Assembly: GCF_021696945.1 (NCBI RefSeq)
Contig: NZ_JACYHE010000004.1
Span: forward strand, 62,001 to 126,000
Length of the DNA stretch: 64,000 bases
Reading direction: 5' to 3'
Origin: Streptomyces sp. JJ36
GTDB taxonomy: Bacteria; Actinomycetota; Actinomycetes; Streptomycetales; Streptomycetaceae
Shown one piece after another: positions 54,232-62,949 of the stretch. Every line of letters starts with the position of its first letter. Position 1 is the stretch's first letter. The translations under genes were made by a program, and so were the position numbers. The notes under the pieces were generated by a model, which had not been told where the DNA came from, searched no databases, and was given only the letters and a program-made list of their open reading frames with translations.

Positions 54232-54483
54232 TCACCAGCGGTAGACCGGAGGCGTGGAGTCCCGGGAGGGCACCGACCAGGGCTCGGCGACCGCGGCCCA
54301 GCTCGCCAGGGCCAGGGCGGCGAGGAACGCCAGCGTCCACAGCAGGGACCGCAGCGCGTGCCGGCGGCGGAGCAGCCGGTCGCCACGGGAGCGGGCGCGG
54401 AGCGCGAGGTCGGCGGGCAGCGGCGCGTGGGAGCCGTCCAGCATGCGCCGCAGCTCTCGCTCCTGGCGGTCGGGGAGGGTCAT
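54232..54483 (-). CDS. Small single-pass membrane protein, possible anti-sigma partner
   Basis: An 83-residue protein: a charged N-terminal helix ('LPDRQERELRRMLDGS'), an Arg-rich stretch, one membrane helix ('LLWTLAFLAALALASWAAV') and a short outer tail. The start overlaps the stop of the sigma-like gene (ATGA). That arrangement and topology resemble anti-sigma proteins, but there is no ZAS zinc motif. Assignment by context only. Confidence 0.6.
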   Translation of the reverse strand: MTLPDRQERELRRMLDGSHAPLPADLALRARSRGDRLLRRRHALRSLLWTLAFLAALALASWAAVAEPWSVPSRDSTPPVYRW

Positions 54484-54989
54484 GCGGCACCCTCCGCCGC
54501 CCGCCGCGAGGAGGCCGGACGGGCGGCCGGCGGGCGGCTGCGCAGCGTGGCGCCGGCCCGGGCGCAGAGGGCACGCACGCGTTCCATGGGGAGTCCCAGC
54601 CCGGCGGCGACCTGTTCCTCGGGGACGCCCTCGCAGTGCCGCAGCACCAGCACCAGGCGTTCCCGGGGCGGCAGCCGGCCGAGGAGGCCGCCCCGGGGGC
54701 GGCGGTAGCGCCAGGCACTGTGCGCGAAGCGGGCGGCGAGCTCCCGCCGGGCGTGCTCGTAGGGGTCCTCGCCGTGCAGCCGGTCCCAGTCGGCGTACGT
54801 CCGGCCCAACACGGCCACCAGGAGTTCCTCGGCGGCGGGGGCGGTGCCCGGAGGCTCCCCGGTCAGCAGCGTGGCGGCATGCAGCAGCCGGCCTCCCGCG
54901 CCCGCGGCGAACGCCTCGAACTCCCGGGCACGGCGCCGTTCGCGGGTCGTGCGGTTCTCTCCCACCGTGCGCGCCTCCGTGGTGTTCAT
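54480..54989 (-). CDS. Sigma-70-like regulator (SigE/ECF type, degenerate)
   Basis: A 169-residue protein. Region 4 is clear: 'LPPRERLVLVLRHCEGVPEE', then 'QVAAGLGLPMERVRALCARA'. The region 2 equivalent ('LLHAATLLTGEPPGTAPAAE', 'ELLVAVLGRTYADW') is weak and lacks the usual acidic D-A-E-D-L core. It may bind -35 DNA without being a full sigma factor. It is coupled to the downstream small membrane protein. Confidence 0.72.
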   Translation of the reverse strand: MNTTEARTVGENRTTRERRRAREFEAFAAGAGGRLLHAATLLTGEPPGTAPAAEELLVAVLGRTYADWDRLHGEDPYEHARRELAARFAHSAWRYRRPRGGLLGRLPPRERLVLVLRHCEGVPEEQVAAGLGLPMERVRALCARAGATLRSRPPAARPASSRRAAEGAA

Positions 54990-55090
54990 GGGACGGCAGG
55001 CGGGCTGATCAAATCAAGGGGGCGGACGGCGCGTTCGCAGGCCGGGGAGCGCCGCGGGCCCGGTTCCCCGGCCGCGCCACGGGCGGCCCG

Positions 55091-55147
55091 GGCCGGACCA
55101 GGAGGCGCCGGCCGGATCAGGAGGCGCCGGCCGGATCAGGAGGCGCG
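55091..55147. repeat. Three tandem 19-bp repeats
   Basis: Units start at 55091, 55110 and 55129 and are near GGCCGGATCAGGAGGCGCC. They differ at one position in the first copy and at the last base of the third. They lie immediately after the MarR stop, in the gap before the sigma-like gene. Confidence 0.9.
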
Positions 55148-55153
55148 ACAGGT

Positions 55154-55801
55154 TCAGGAGACCCCGCCCGGCAGCGAACCGGATGCGGGGCCGGACCGGG
55201 TGCCCGAGCCGCCGTGGGCGCCGGTGAGCGCGGTGTTGAACCGGGTGAGCAGGGCGCAGAAGGTGTCCCGCTCCTCCTCCGTCCAGCCCTGGGTCAGCAG
55301 CTCCATCAGCTCGCGCCGGGAGGAGCGGACCTGCTCCAGGCGCGCGGAGCCGCGCGCGGAGAGCTGGAGGACGACGGCGCGGCCGTCCTCGGGGTGCGAG
55401 GCGCGGTTCACCAGGCCCGAGTCGACCAGCGGTGCGACCTGCCGGGTGACCGTGGAGGAGTCGATGCCCATGGCGGAGGCGAGCGCCTTCACGCCCATGG
55501 GGCCCTCCGTGTCGAGCCGGTTGAGCAGCAGGTAGGCGGCGCGGTCCATGGAGTTGCGGGCCTGCCCGACGCCGCCGAGCCGGGTCTGCTCGGCGCGCCG
55601 CGCGAAGACGGCCACCTGGTGCTGCATGGCGTCGAGTACGGGGGCGACGTCCTCCGCGCGGTCCGGGGTGCGGGGGGAGTCCTGCGGGACCTGGCCGGGC
55701 GGGGCGGGCCGGTCGGCGGGGACGGATCGCGGCGGCTCGGGGCTGCGGGGCGGGCCGGGGGTGTCGTGGACTTCTGTCGTCATGTCCGGGTGCGTGGGCA
55801 T
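55154..55801 (-). CDS. MarR-family transcriptional regulator
   Basis: A 215-residue winged-helix regulator with a disordered Pro-rich N-terminus (1-45). The wHTH (about 80-150) reads 'MGVKALASAMGIDSSTVTRQ', then 'VAPLVDSGLVNRASHPEDGR'. The C-terminal dimer helix has 'LTQGWTEEERDTFCALLTRF'. Two Met codons (55801, 55783) can start it and neither has a good ribosome site. It is divergent from ilvA across 218 bp. Ligand unknown. Confidence 0.87.
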   Translation of the reverse strand: MPTHPDMTTEVHDTPGPPRSPEPPRSVPADRPAPPGQVPQDSPRTPDRAEDVAPVLDAMQHQVAVFARRAEQTRLGGVGQARNSMDRAAYLLLNRLDTEGPMGVKALASAMGIDSSTVTRQVAPLVDSGLVNRASHPEDGRAVVLQLSARGSARLEQVRSSRRELMELLTQGWTEEERDTFCALLTRFNTALTGAHGGSGTRSGPASGSLPGGVS

Positions 55802-56019
55802 GGCCGGGGTGCTCGCTTCGTTGGGGTGCCGAGGTACGTACGACCGAAAGTGTGGGGCACAGGGTACGCGCCCCCGGCACGCCCGCGTACCGGTGCTGCA
55901 CGAACCGTTGCCGGAGTGCCGGCGAGGGTGCGGGCGCCGAAGGCCGGGGGACGGCACCCGGCGGCCGGCCGCGGACGGCTGAAGGCGCCGGGCGGGCGGG
56001 AGGCTGCCAGACTGGCCGC

Positions 56020-57258
56020 ATGGTTGCCAGTCCTCCCGAGGGCCACACCCCCGCCCTCTCCGTCACCGTCGACGACGTACGCGCCGCCCAGAAGACCCTG
56101 TCCGGCGTGGCCCGCACGACCGCCCTGGAGGGGAGCCGGCACCTGACCGGACTGCTCGGCTCTCCCGTCCACCTGAAGTGCGAGAACCTGCAACGCACCG
56201 GTTCGTTCAAGCTGCGCGGCGCCTACACCCGGATCGCCGCCCTGTCGCAGGAGGACCGCGCCCGCGGCGTGGTCGCGGCCAGCGCGGGCAACCACGCCCA
56301 GGGCGTGGCGCTCGCCGCCGCGCTGCTCGGGGTGCGTTCGACGGTCTACATGCCGGTCGGCGCGCCGCTGCCGAAGGTCGCCGCGACCCGTGACTACGGC
56401 GCCCAGGTGGTGCTCCAGGGGCAGGTGGTGGACGAGACGCTGCGGGCGGCGCAGACGTACGCGGAGGAGACCGGCGCGGTCTTCATCCACCCCTTCGACC
56501 ACCCCGACGTGGTGGCCGGCCAGGGCACCATCGGGCTGGAGATCCTGGAGCAGTGCCCCGAAGTGCGCACCATCGTGGTCGGCGTCGGCGGCGGCGGCCT
56601 GGCGGCGGGCATCGCGGCCGGGGTGAAGCCGCTGCGCCCGGACGTGAGGGTGGTGGGCGTGCAGGCGGAGGGCGCGGCGGCGTATCCGCCCTCGCTCACC
56701 GCGGGGAGGCCGGTGGCGCTGGAGTCGGTCTCCACGATGGCCGACGGCATCAAGGTGGGGCGGCCCGGCGATGTGCCGTTCGAAATCGTTGGCGCTCTGG
56801 TGGACGAGGTCCGTACGGTGACCGAGGACGCGCTCTCGAGTGCGCTGCTGCTGCTCCTGGAGCGGGCGAAGCTGGTCGTCGAGCCGGCCGGGGCGAGCCC
56901 GGTCGCGGCGCTGCTGAGCGAGCCGGGTGCCTTCGAGGGCCCGGTGGTGGCGCTGCTCTCCGGCGGGAACGTCGATCCGCTGGTGCTCCAGCGCACCCTG
57001 CGGCACGGCATGGCCGCCGCGGGCCGCTATCTGTCGCTGCGGCTGCGGCTGACCGACCGGCCGGGGGCGCTCGCGGCGCTGCTCGGGGAGTTGTCAGTGG
57101 CGGACGCTAACGTCCTGGACGTGAGCCACGTGCGCACGGATCCGCGGCTCGGACTGGACGAGGCGGAGGTGGAGCTGCATCTGGAGACCAAGGGGCCCGA
57201 GCACTGCATCGAGGTGTCGGCGGCGCTGCGGGCGGCGGGTTACACGGTCATGAGCTGA
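56020..57258 (+). CDS. ilvA: Threonine ammonia-lyase (threonine dehydratase)
   Basis: Fold-type II PLP enzyme of 412 residues that makes 2-oxobutanoate from threonine, feeding isoleucine synthesis. The PLP lysine is Lys64 in 'TGSFKLRGAYT'. The phosphate loop 'VGVGGGGLAAG' and substrate loop 'ASAGNHAQGVA' are intact. The C-terminal ACT-like domain (about 335-412) is single and short, as in catabolic or actinobacterial types, so isoleucine feedback may be weak. A strong terminator follows. Confidence 0.93.
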   Translation: MVASPPEGHTPALSVTVDDVRAAQKTLSGVARTTALEGSRHLTGLLGSPVHLKCENLQRTGSFKLRGAYTRIAALSQEDRARGVVAASAGNHAQGVALAAALLGVRSTVYMPVGAPLPKVAATRDYGAQVVLQGQVVDETLRAAQTYAEETGAVFIHPFDHPDVVAGQGTIGLEILEQCPEVRTIVVGVGGGGLAAGIAAGVKPLRPDVRVVGVQAEGAAAYPPSLTAGRPVALESVSTMADGIKVGRPGDVPFEIVGALVDEVRTVTEDALSSALLLLLERAKLVVEPAGASPVAALLSEPGAFEGPVVALLSGGNVDPLVLQRTLRHGMAAAGRYLSLRLRLTDRPGALAALLGELSVADANVLDVSHVRTDPRLGLDEAEVELHLETKGPEHCIEVSAALRAAGYTVMS

Positions 57259-57300
57259 CGGGGCCCACTCCCGGGCGGCCGGTCCGTGCCGGAAGACGGT

Positions 57301-57338
57301 CCGCTCACGGGGCGGGCGGCCACCCGCCCCGTGAGCGG
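57301..57338. terminator. Terminator hairpin after ilvA
   Basis: A 16-bp perfect GC stem (57301-57316 with 57323-57338) with a 6-nt loop, 42 nt past the ilvA stop. Confidence 0.8.
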
Positions 57339-57375
57339 CCGCACCGGGCGACAGTCGCGAAACAGCGGCCCTTGC

Positions 57376-57404
57376 TTGACGCGATATATCGCGTCGGGCA
57401 AAGA
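57376..57404 (+). promoter_or_regulatory. drrAB-type promoter with 18-bp palindromic operator
   Basis: A perfect 18-bp palindrome (57378-57395, half-site GACGCGATA) overlaps the -35 TTGACG and the spacer, with a -10-like CAAAGA 17 nt further. It leaves a leader of about 255 nt before the ABC gene, in which I see no other supported feature. The cognate repressor is not in the window. Confidence 0.6.
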
Positions 57405-57662
57405 TGGGGCGCACCGTGTGCCGGACCGTCGCGCCGTCGTGTCAGGACGGCGCGCACGTCCGCCCCGCCCGCCACGGGCGGCGTACGGCCGCGCCCCGCG
57501 GGCGCCCCGCACCACCGGTGCGCCCCGCATCTGTATCCGCACCTGCACCCGTACCCGCACCGCACCGACCGCCCGGACACCCGGGTGTCCACCGATCCAC
57601 CCCAGCGACCCACGCGACCCTGTTCACCGATCCATCCCATGCACCCAGAAACGGGGAGACCT

Positions 57663-58703
57663 ATGCCAGGCGCCATTTATGCCGAAGGTCTGGTGAAGAC
57701 CTTCGGCGAGGTGAAGGCTCTGGACGGCGTCGATCTCGATGTGCCCGAGGGCACGGTCCTCGGACTGCTCGGGCCGAACGGCGCCGGCAAGACCACCACC
57801 GTCCGCGTCCTGACCACCCTGCTCCGGCCGGACAGCGGCCGGGCCGTCGTGGCGGGACTGGACGTCCTCAAGCACCCGACCGAGGTGCGCCGCTCCATCG
57901 GCCTGTCCGGGCAGTTCGCCGCCGTCGACGAGTACCTGACCGGCCGGGAGAACCTCCAGATGGTCGGGCAGCTCTACCAGATGTCCGCACGTGACGCGAA
58001 GGCACGGGCGGGCGAGCTGCTGGAGCGGTTCAACCTCGCCGACGCCGCCGACCGCACGGCCAAGACCTACTCCGGCGGCATGCGCCGCCGGCTCGACCTC
58101 GCCGCCGCGCTGGTGGTCAGCCCGCCCGTGATGTTCATGGACGAGCCGACCACGGGCCTCGACCCGCGGAACCGGCAGCAGCTCTGGGAGGTCATCGAGG
58201 AGCTGGTCGCCGGCGGCACCACCCTCCTGCTGACCACGCAGTACCTCGAGGAGGCCGACCGCCTCGCGCACGACATCGCCGTGGTCGACCAGGGCACCGT
58301 CATCGCCCGCGGCACCTCCGACCAGCTCAAGGCCCGCACGGGCGGCGAGCGGGTGGAGGTCGTGGTGCACGAGCGCGAGCACATCGGCACCGCCGAGGGC
58401 ATCCTCCGCGGCTTCGGCAAGGGCGACACCGTCGTCGAGGAGCACACCCGGAAGATCACCGTGCCGGTGACCGGCGGCGCCAAGCTGCTGGCCGAGGTGA
58501 TCCGCGAGCTGGACGCCCGCGGCGTGGAGATCGACGACATCGGCCTGCGCCGGCCGACCCTGGACGACGTCTTCATCTCGCTCACCGGCCACGCGGCCGA
58601 GGACGGCGCCGAGGGCGCCGACGGCGGAAAGCCGGGCGGGCAGGCGGGCGGGAAGCCCGGAAGGCAGGCGGCGCAGCAGGCCCGGAAGGAGACCGCACAG
58701 TGA
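57663..58703 (+). CDS. DrrA-type ABC exporter ATP-binding protein
   Basis: A 346-residue ABC ATPase of the daunorubicin-resistance (DrrA) family. Walker A GPNGAGKTT is at 37-45. The Q loop lies in 'LSGQFAAVDEYLTGREN', the signature is 'YSGGMRRRLD', Walker B is 'PVMFMDEPT' and the H-loop equivalent is in 'LLTTQYLEEAD' (Gln, as usual in DrrA). The C-terminal DUF4162 region ends in a Gly/Gln-rich tail. GGGGAG is 4 nt before the ATG. It overlaps the permease gene. Confidence 0.93.
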   Translation: MPGAIYAEGLVKTFGEVKALDGVDLDVPEGTVLGLLGPNGAGKTTTVRVLTTLLRPDSGRAVVAGLDVLKHPTEVRRSIGLSGQFAAVDEYLTGRENLQMVGQLYQMSARDAKARAGELLERFNLADAADRTAKTYSGGMRRRLDLAAALVVSPPVMFMDEPTTGLDPRNRQQLWEVIEELVAGGTTLLLTTQYLEEADRLAHDIAVVDQGTVIARGTSDQLKARTGGERVEVVVHEREHIGTAEGILRGFGKGDTVVEEHTRKITVPVTGGAKLLAEVIRELDARGVEIDDIGLRRPTLDDVFISLTGHAAEDGAEGADGGKPGGQAGGKPGRQAAQQARKETAQ

Positions 58704-59563
58704 GCGTGACCGAACGACCGGCTCCCGCGCCGGTGTCCCCGCCCGCCAGGGGCGGGATCGCGCAGGGGGTCTCGGACTCCCTGATCGTCGCGAAGCGCAA
58801 CCTCATCCGGATGGCCCGCATCCCCGAGGTGGTCATCTTCGGGCTGATCCAGCCGATCATGTTCGTGGTGCTGTTCAGCTACGTCTTCGGCGGGTCGATC
58901 AACATCCCCGGCTCCGGGCTCGACCCGGACGCCTACCGCGAGTTCCTGATGGCCGGCATCTTCGCCCAGACGGTCACCTTCGCCACCGCGGGCGCGGGCG
59001 CGGGGATCGCCGAGGACATGCACAAGGGCCTCATCGACCGCTTCCGCTCGCTCCCCATGGCCCGCGGCGCGGTGCTCACCGGGCGCACCCTGGCGGACCT
59101 GGTGCAGACCGCGCTCACCCTGGTGGTGCTCGCACTGGTCGCGGTGCTGGTCGGCTGGCGCATCCACGAGAACTTCCTCAAGGTGCTCGCCGGCTTCGGC
59201 CTGCTGCTGCTCCTCGGGTACGCGTTCACCTGGATCGGCGCGGTGATCGGCCTCTCCGTGCGGACTCCGGAGGCGGCGACCTCGGGCGGCCTCATCTGGC
59301 TGTTCCCGCTGACCTTCATCTCCAACGCCTTCGTGCCCTCGGAGAACATGCCGACCGTGCTGCGGCACATCGCCGAGTGGAACCCGTTCAGCGCGACCGT
59401 GCAGGCCTGCCGGGAGCTCTTCGGCAACATCCCGCCGACGTACCCGGTGCCGGACGCCTGGCCCATGCAGCACCCGGCGCTGGCCTCGCTGCTCTGGTCG
59501 GTCGTGATCATCGCGCTGTTCCGCACGCTGGCGGTGCGCAAGTACAAGTCGGCCACGGCCTGA
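58700..59563 (+). CDS. DrrB-type ABC-2 permease
   Basis: A 287-residue integral membrane partner of the preceding ATPase with six helices in the ABC-2 pattern. Family landmarks include 'FGLIQPIMFVVLFSYVFGG', 'EDMHKGLIDRFRSLPMARG' and 'NAFVPSENMPTVLRHIAEWN'. The GTG overlaps the upstream stop (GTGA), so the two subunits are co-translated. Such pairs export hydrophobic drugs or lipids; the substrate cannot be told from sequence. Confidence 0.93.
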   Translation: MSVTERPAPAPVSPPARGGIAQGVSDSLIVAKRNLIRMARIPEVVIFGLIQPIMFVVLFSYVFGGSINIPGSGLDPDAYREFLMAGIFAQTVTFATAGAGAGIAEDMHKGLIDRFRSLPMARGAVLTGRTLADLVQTALTLVVLALVAVLVGWRIHENFLKVLAGFGLLLLLGYAFTWIGAVIGLSVRTPEAATSGGLIWLFPLTFISNAFVPSENMPTVLRHIAEWNPFSATVQACRELFGNIPPTYPVPDAWPMQHPALASLLWSVVIIALFRTLAVRKYKSATA

Positions 59564-59585
59564 CGGCTGCCCGGGCCGGGGCACG

Positions 59586-59624
59586 GGAAGGGGCCGGGCG
59601 CGCCGTGCGCGCCCGGCCCCTTCC
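59586..59624. terminator. Bidirectional terminator, drrB/greA
   Basis: An 18-bp perfect stem (59586-59603 with 59607-59624) with a 3-nt loop, exactly between convergent genes. Confidence 0.85.
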
Positions 59625-59639
59625 GTACGCCTGCTGTGG

Positions 59640-60137
59640 TCAGCCCTTGTAGGGCTTGGCGTCCAGGATCCGCACCGAGGCCATCTTGCCGTTCGGCAGC
59701 TCGTACTCGGCGTCCGTACCGACCTTCTTGCCGTTGACGCCGTCGCCCAGCGGGGACTGCGGCGAGTAGGTCTCGACGTCGGCGCTCGCGTATTCGCGGG
59801 AGGCGAGGAGGAAGGTCAGCGTGTCGTCCTCGTCACCGTCGAACGCGATCGTCACGACCATGCCGGGCGCGACCACACCCGTGTCCGCGGGCGCCTCGCC
59901 GACCTTCGCGGTCTCCAGGAGCTGCTGGAGCTGCCGCACGCGCAGTTCCTGCTTGCCCTGCTCCTCCTTGGCCGCGTGATAGCCGCCGTTCTCCCGGAGG
60001 TCGCCCTCCTCGCGAGCCGCCTCGATCTTCTTGGCGATCTCGGTGCGTGCAGGACCCGACAGGTACTCCAGCTCGGCCTTGAGCTGGTCGTACGCCTCCT
60101 GGGTCAGCCAGGTGACGTTCTCGCTGGTCTGGGTCAC
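59640..60137 (-). CDS. greA: Transcription elongation factor GreA
   Basis: A 165-residue factor that enters the RNA polymerase secondary channel and stimulates cleavage of backtracked RNA. The N-terminal coiled coil carries the acidic tip in 'REEGDLRENGGYHAAKEEQG'. The C-terminal FKBP-like domain has 'YSPQSPLGDGVNGKKVG'. GTG 60137 has AGGAG 6 nt upstream. It stands as a single gene. Confidence 0.95.
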   Translation of the reverse strand: MTQTSENVTWLTQEAYDQLKAELEYLSGPARTEIAKKIEAAREEGDLRENGGYHAAKEEQGKQELRVRQLQQLLETAKVGEAPADTGVVAPGMVVTIAFDGDEDDTLTFLLASREYASADVETYSPQSPLGDGVNGKKVGTDAEYELPNGKMASVRILDAKPYKG

Positions 60138-60314
60138 AGGTCGCTCCTCGTCGGTACTCGGATATAAAGCAACGCCCTGACCGTAAGGCTGCGCCTGTAC
60201 GGGCGGGCGGAAACTACGAGCCTAACAATTCCGGCGGAAAAGAGAAGAAGGACAAACGCAGGGTCAGCGCATGATCGCTTTGCGTCACCGCCGGCCGAGG
60301 GTGCCCCCGGGCGG

Positions 60315-60749
60315 CTACCCCGCCTCGGCGGCCCGGCAGCCGGTCAGCTCCGCGTTCACGGCGCGGCGCGTGGTGCGTACGGTGACCACCCGGTCGACCC
60401 GGGTCTCCGTACTCTCGAAGCGCACGTCCTTGCGGCCCACGACACCGCCCGTCCCGTCCACCACCCGCAGCGTGCACACCCCGGCCACGTCCGCTTCCTT
60501 GCGGACCTCCAGATGCACCTCGACGGCCTCCTCCGAGGCCACCCGGAACTTGATCATCGAGCCGCTGACGTCTGCGCCGGCGACGTAGGAGACCCCGATC
60601 CAGCCGACCAGCCCCAGCAGCAGCACACCGAGCACACCACCGGTGATCTTCAGACCGCGGTCGGAGGAGCCCGCCGTGGCTCCGTACCGGCCCGCGCCGC
60701 CGTACCGGCCGGGGGGCGGCGCCTGCGGCTCACGCTGCACATCGGCCAT
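60315..60749 (-). CDS. DUF4307 membrane protein
   Basis: A 144-residue actinobacterial protein. It has a Pro/Gly/Tyr-rich N-terminus, one membrane helix ('ITGGVLGVLLLGLVGWIGVS') and an extracytoplasmic beta domain ('IKFRVASEEAVEVHLEVRK') with a Cys pair. DUF4307 genes regularly sit divergent from mca, as here. No known function. Confidence 0.88.
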   Translation of the reverse strand: MADVQREPQAPPPGRYGGAGRYGATAGSSDRGLKITGGVLGVLLLGLVGWIGVSYVAGADVSGSMIKFRVASEEAVEVHLEVRKEADVAGVCTLRVVDGTGGVVGRKDVRFESTETRVDRVVTVRTTRRAVNAELTGCRAAEAG

Positions 60750-60889
60750 GGCTGCTGCGGTCCTGTCTGTCGGTCGTACGGCCCGCCGGCCCCGCGCGGC
60801 CGGGCCGGACCGGGGCGAGGAATACATCGGGGCCCCGCTTCGGTCACTATAGAAGCCGTCTGATGCGACGAGACAACGAGGATCGAGCC

Positions 60890-61762
60890 TTGACTGATCA
60901 GCTACGACTGATGGCCGTGCACGCGCACCCCGACGACGAGTCGAGCAAGGGCGCGGCGACCATGGCGAAGTACGTGTCCGAGGGGGTGGACGTGCTGGTC
61001 GCCACCTGCACGGGCGGTGAGCGCGGCTCCATCCTCAACCCCAAGCTCCAGGGCGACCCCTACATCGAGGAGCACATCCACGAGGTCCGCAAGAAGGAGA
61101 TGGACGAGGCCCGGGAGATCCTCGGCGTCAAGCAGGCCTGGCTCGGCTTCGTCGACTCCGGGCTCCCCGAGGGGGACCCCACGCCACCGCTCCCCGAGGG
61201 CTGCTTCGCCCTCCAGGACGTGGAGGAGGCAGCCGGGCCGCTGGTGAAGCTGATCCGCGAGTTCCGGCCGCAGGTGATCACCACCTACGACGAGAACGGC
61301 GGCTACCCGCACCCCGACCACATCATGACCCACCGGATCTCGATGGTCGCCTTCGACGCCGCCGGCGACCCCGAGCGCTACCCCGAGGCCGGCCCGGCCT
61401 GGCAGCCGCAGAAGCTCTACTACAACCAGGGCTTCAACATCCCCCGCACCCGCGCCCTGCACGAGGCACTGCTGGAACGCGGCATGGAGTCCCCCTACGC
61501 GGAGTGGCTGGAGCGCTTCAAGAAGTTCCAGCGCAAGGAGCGCACCCTCACCACGTACGTGCCCTGCGGCGACTTCTTCGAGATCCGGGACAAGGCGCTG
61601 ATCGCCCACGCCACCCAGATCGACCCGGACGGCGGCTGGTTCCGGGTGCCGCTGGAGATCCAGCGGCAGGTCTGGCCCACCGAGGAGTACGAGCTCGCGA
61701 AGTCGCTCGTGGACACCTCCCTCCCCGAGGACGACCTCTTCGCGGGCGTCCGCGAGAATTGA
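60890..61762 (+). CDS. mca: Mycothiol conjugate amidase
   Basis: Zinc amidase of 290 residues that cleaves mycothiol S-conjugates into GlcN-inositol and a mercapturic acid for export: detoxification. The LmbE-type zinc motif 'VHAHPDDES' (His13, Asp16) and the second His in 'YPHPDHIMTHRIS' are present. TTG 60890 was chosen because GAGG lies 8 nt upstream and the family begins T-D-Q-L-R. An ATG 27 nt earlier is in frame. It is followed 4 nt later by a small membrane protein. Confidence 0.95.
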   Translation: MTDQLRLMAVHAHPDDESSKGAATMAKYVSEGVDVLVATCTGGERGSILNPKLQGDPYIEEHIHEVRKKEMDEAREILGVKQAWLGFVDSGLPEGDPTPPLPEGCFALQDVEEAAGPLVKLIREFRPQVITTYDENGGYPHPDHIMTHRISMVAFDAAGDPERYPEAGPAWQPQKLYYNQGFNIPRTRALHEALLERGMESPYAEWLERFKKFQRKERTLTTYVPCGDFFEIRDKALIAHATQIDPDGGWFRVPLEIQRQVWPTEEYELAKSLVDTSLPEDDLFAGVREN

Positions 61763-61766
61763 CCCC

Positions 61767-62024
61767 ATGAGCGCGACACAGACCACCGTCGTCCAGCTCC
61801 TTCCCCTCGCGAAGGAACTGGACGAGAACAAGGTGACACCGGGCGTCCTCGGCTTCCTCGTCTTCGCGGTCATCGGCATCGCGGTGTGGATGCTGATGAA
61901 GTCGATGAACAAGCACATGAACCGCGTCGACTTCGAGGAGGCGCCGCCGGCCGGCGCCTCCCCCGCCGCCCCGGCCCCCCGCACCGGCACCGGCTCCGGC
62001 ACCGGCACCGGCCTGGAGGACTGA
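61767..62024 (+). CDS. Small membrane protein downstream of mca
   Basis: An 85-residue protein with one helix ('VLGFLVFAVIGIAVWMLMKS') and a Pro/Ala/Gly/Thr-rich tail ending in repeated Gly-Thr. It starts 4 nt after the mca stop, so it is in the same operon. The order mca then small helix protein recurs in streptomycetes as I recall. No function known. Confidence 0.8.
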   Translation: MSATQTTVVQLLPLAKELDENKVTPGVLGFLVFAVIGIAVWMLMKSMNKHMNRVDFEEAPPAGASPAAPAPRTGTGSGTGTGLED

Positions 62025-62030
62025 CCCCGG

Positions 62031-62053
62031 CCCGGCCGCGTCACGCGGCCGGG
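62031..62053 (+). terminator. Terminator hairpin after mca operon
   Basis: A 10-bp perfect stem CCCGGCCGCG/CGCGGCCGGG with a 3-nt loop, 6 nt after the stop. Confidence 0.75.
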
Positions 62054-62132
62054 CGGGGAATCCCGGGGGCGGGCCGGGCGTTGGCGGGAGGGCGGAGCGC
62101 CGCCCGTACCCGTCGTCGCACCAGGAGTCCCG

Positions 62133-62807
62133 ATGCTGTTCGGCCGCACCAAACACCTCCCGACCGCGGACGAGGCCCTGCCGGGCCGTCCGGAGCCCGC
62201 CTTCGCCGTCCCGGAGCGCCACACCGTGCTGGGCAACCCGCTCCTCGGGCCCTACCCGGACGGCCTGGAGATCGCCGACTTCGGCCTGGGCTGCTTCTGG
62301 GGCGCCGAGCGGGTCTTCTGGCGCGCCGAAGGCGTGTGGACCACTCTCGTCGGCTACCAGGGCGGGCACACCGAGAACCCGACGTACGAGGAGGTCTGCT
62401 CGGGCCTGACCGGGCACACCGAGGCGGTGCGCGTGGTCTTCGACCCCGCCCGGATCTCGTACGAGGCCCTGCTGAAGCTCTTCTGGGAGGCGCACGACCC
62501 GACGCAGGGGTTCCGCCAGGGCAACGACGTCGGCACCCAGTACCGCTCGGCCGTGTACACCCACTCCCCCGCCCAGCAGGCCGCCGCCGAGGCGAGCCGC
62601 GACGCCTACCGGAAGGTGCTCGCCGGCGCCGGGCACGGTGAGATCACCACCGAGATCCTGCCCGCCGACGGCCGCCCCTTCCACCCGGCCGAGGGCTACC
62701 ACCAGCAGTACCTCGACAAGAACCCCGCGGGCTACTGCGGCATCGGCGGCACCGGCGTCTCCTGCCCGGTCGGCGTCGCCCCGGGCCCCGAGGCGACGGA
62801 CACCTGA
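62133..62807 (+). CDS. msrA: Peptide-methionine (S)-S-oxide reductase
   Basis: Repairs oxidised methionine using thioredoxin. Length 224 residues. The catalytic Cys54 lies in '[13 protein letters not shown]'. '[20 protein letters not shown]', '[20 protein letters not shown]' and the recycling Cys in '[16 protein letters not shown]' are intact. AGGAG is 5 nt before the ATG. It is a single gene. Confidence 0.95.
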   Translation: MLFGRTKHLPTADEALPGRPEPAFAVPERHTVLGNPLLGPYPDGLEIADFGLGCFWGAERVFWRAEGVWTTLVGYQGGHTENPTYEEVCSGLTGHTEAVRVVFDPARISYEALLKLFWEAHDPTQGFRQGNDVGTQYRSAVYTHSPAQQAAAEASRDAYRKVLAGAGHGEITTEILPADGRPFHPAEGYHQQYLDKNPAGYCGIGGTGVSCPVGVAPGPEATDT

Positions 62808-62949
62808 CCCTCCGCGGGAACCCCCGGACTCGCCGGCGACGCGCGGGGCGGAGTTGTGGGGAGGGGCGGCGAATACGCAACACGCCGCCCCCGGCGCTCT
62901 AGGCTGAGGGCCACCGTCAGGACGCCCGCCCGGGAGCCGGAGGAGCCGC

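Noticed and set aside
60138..60260. SigR-type promoter (GGAAT...GTT) before greA
   Set aside because: The spacing between the two elements is about 13 nt instead of 18-19, so the match is not acceptable.
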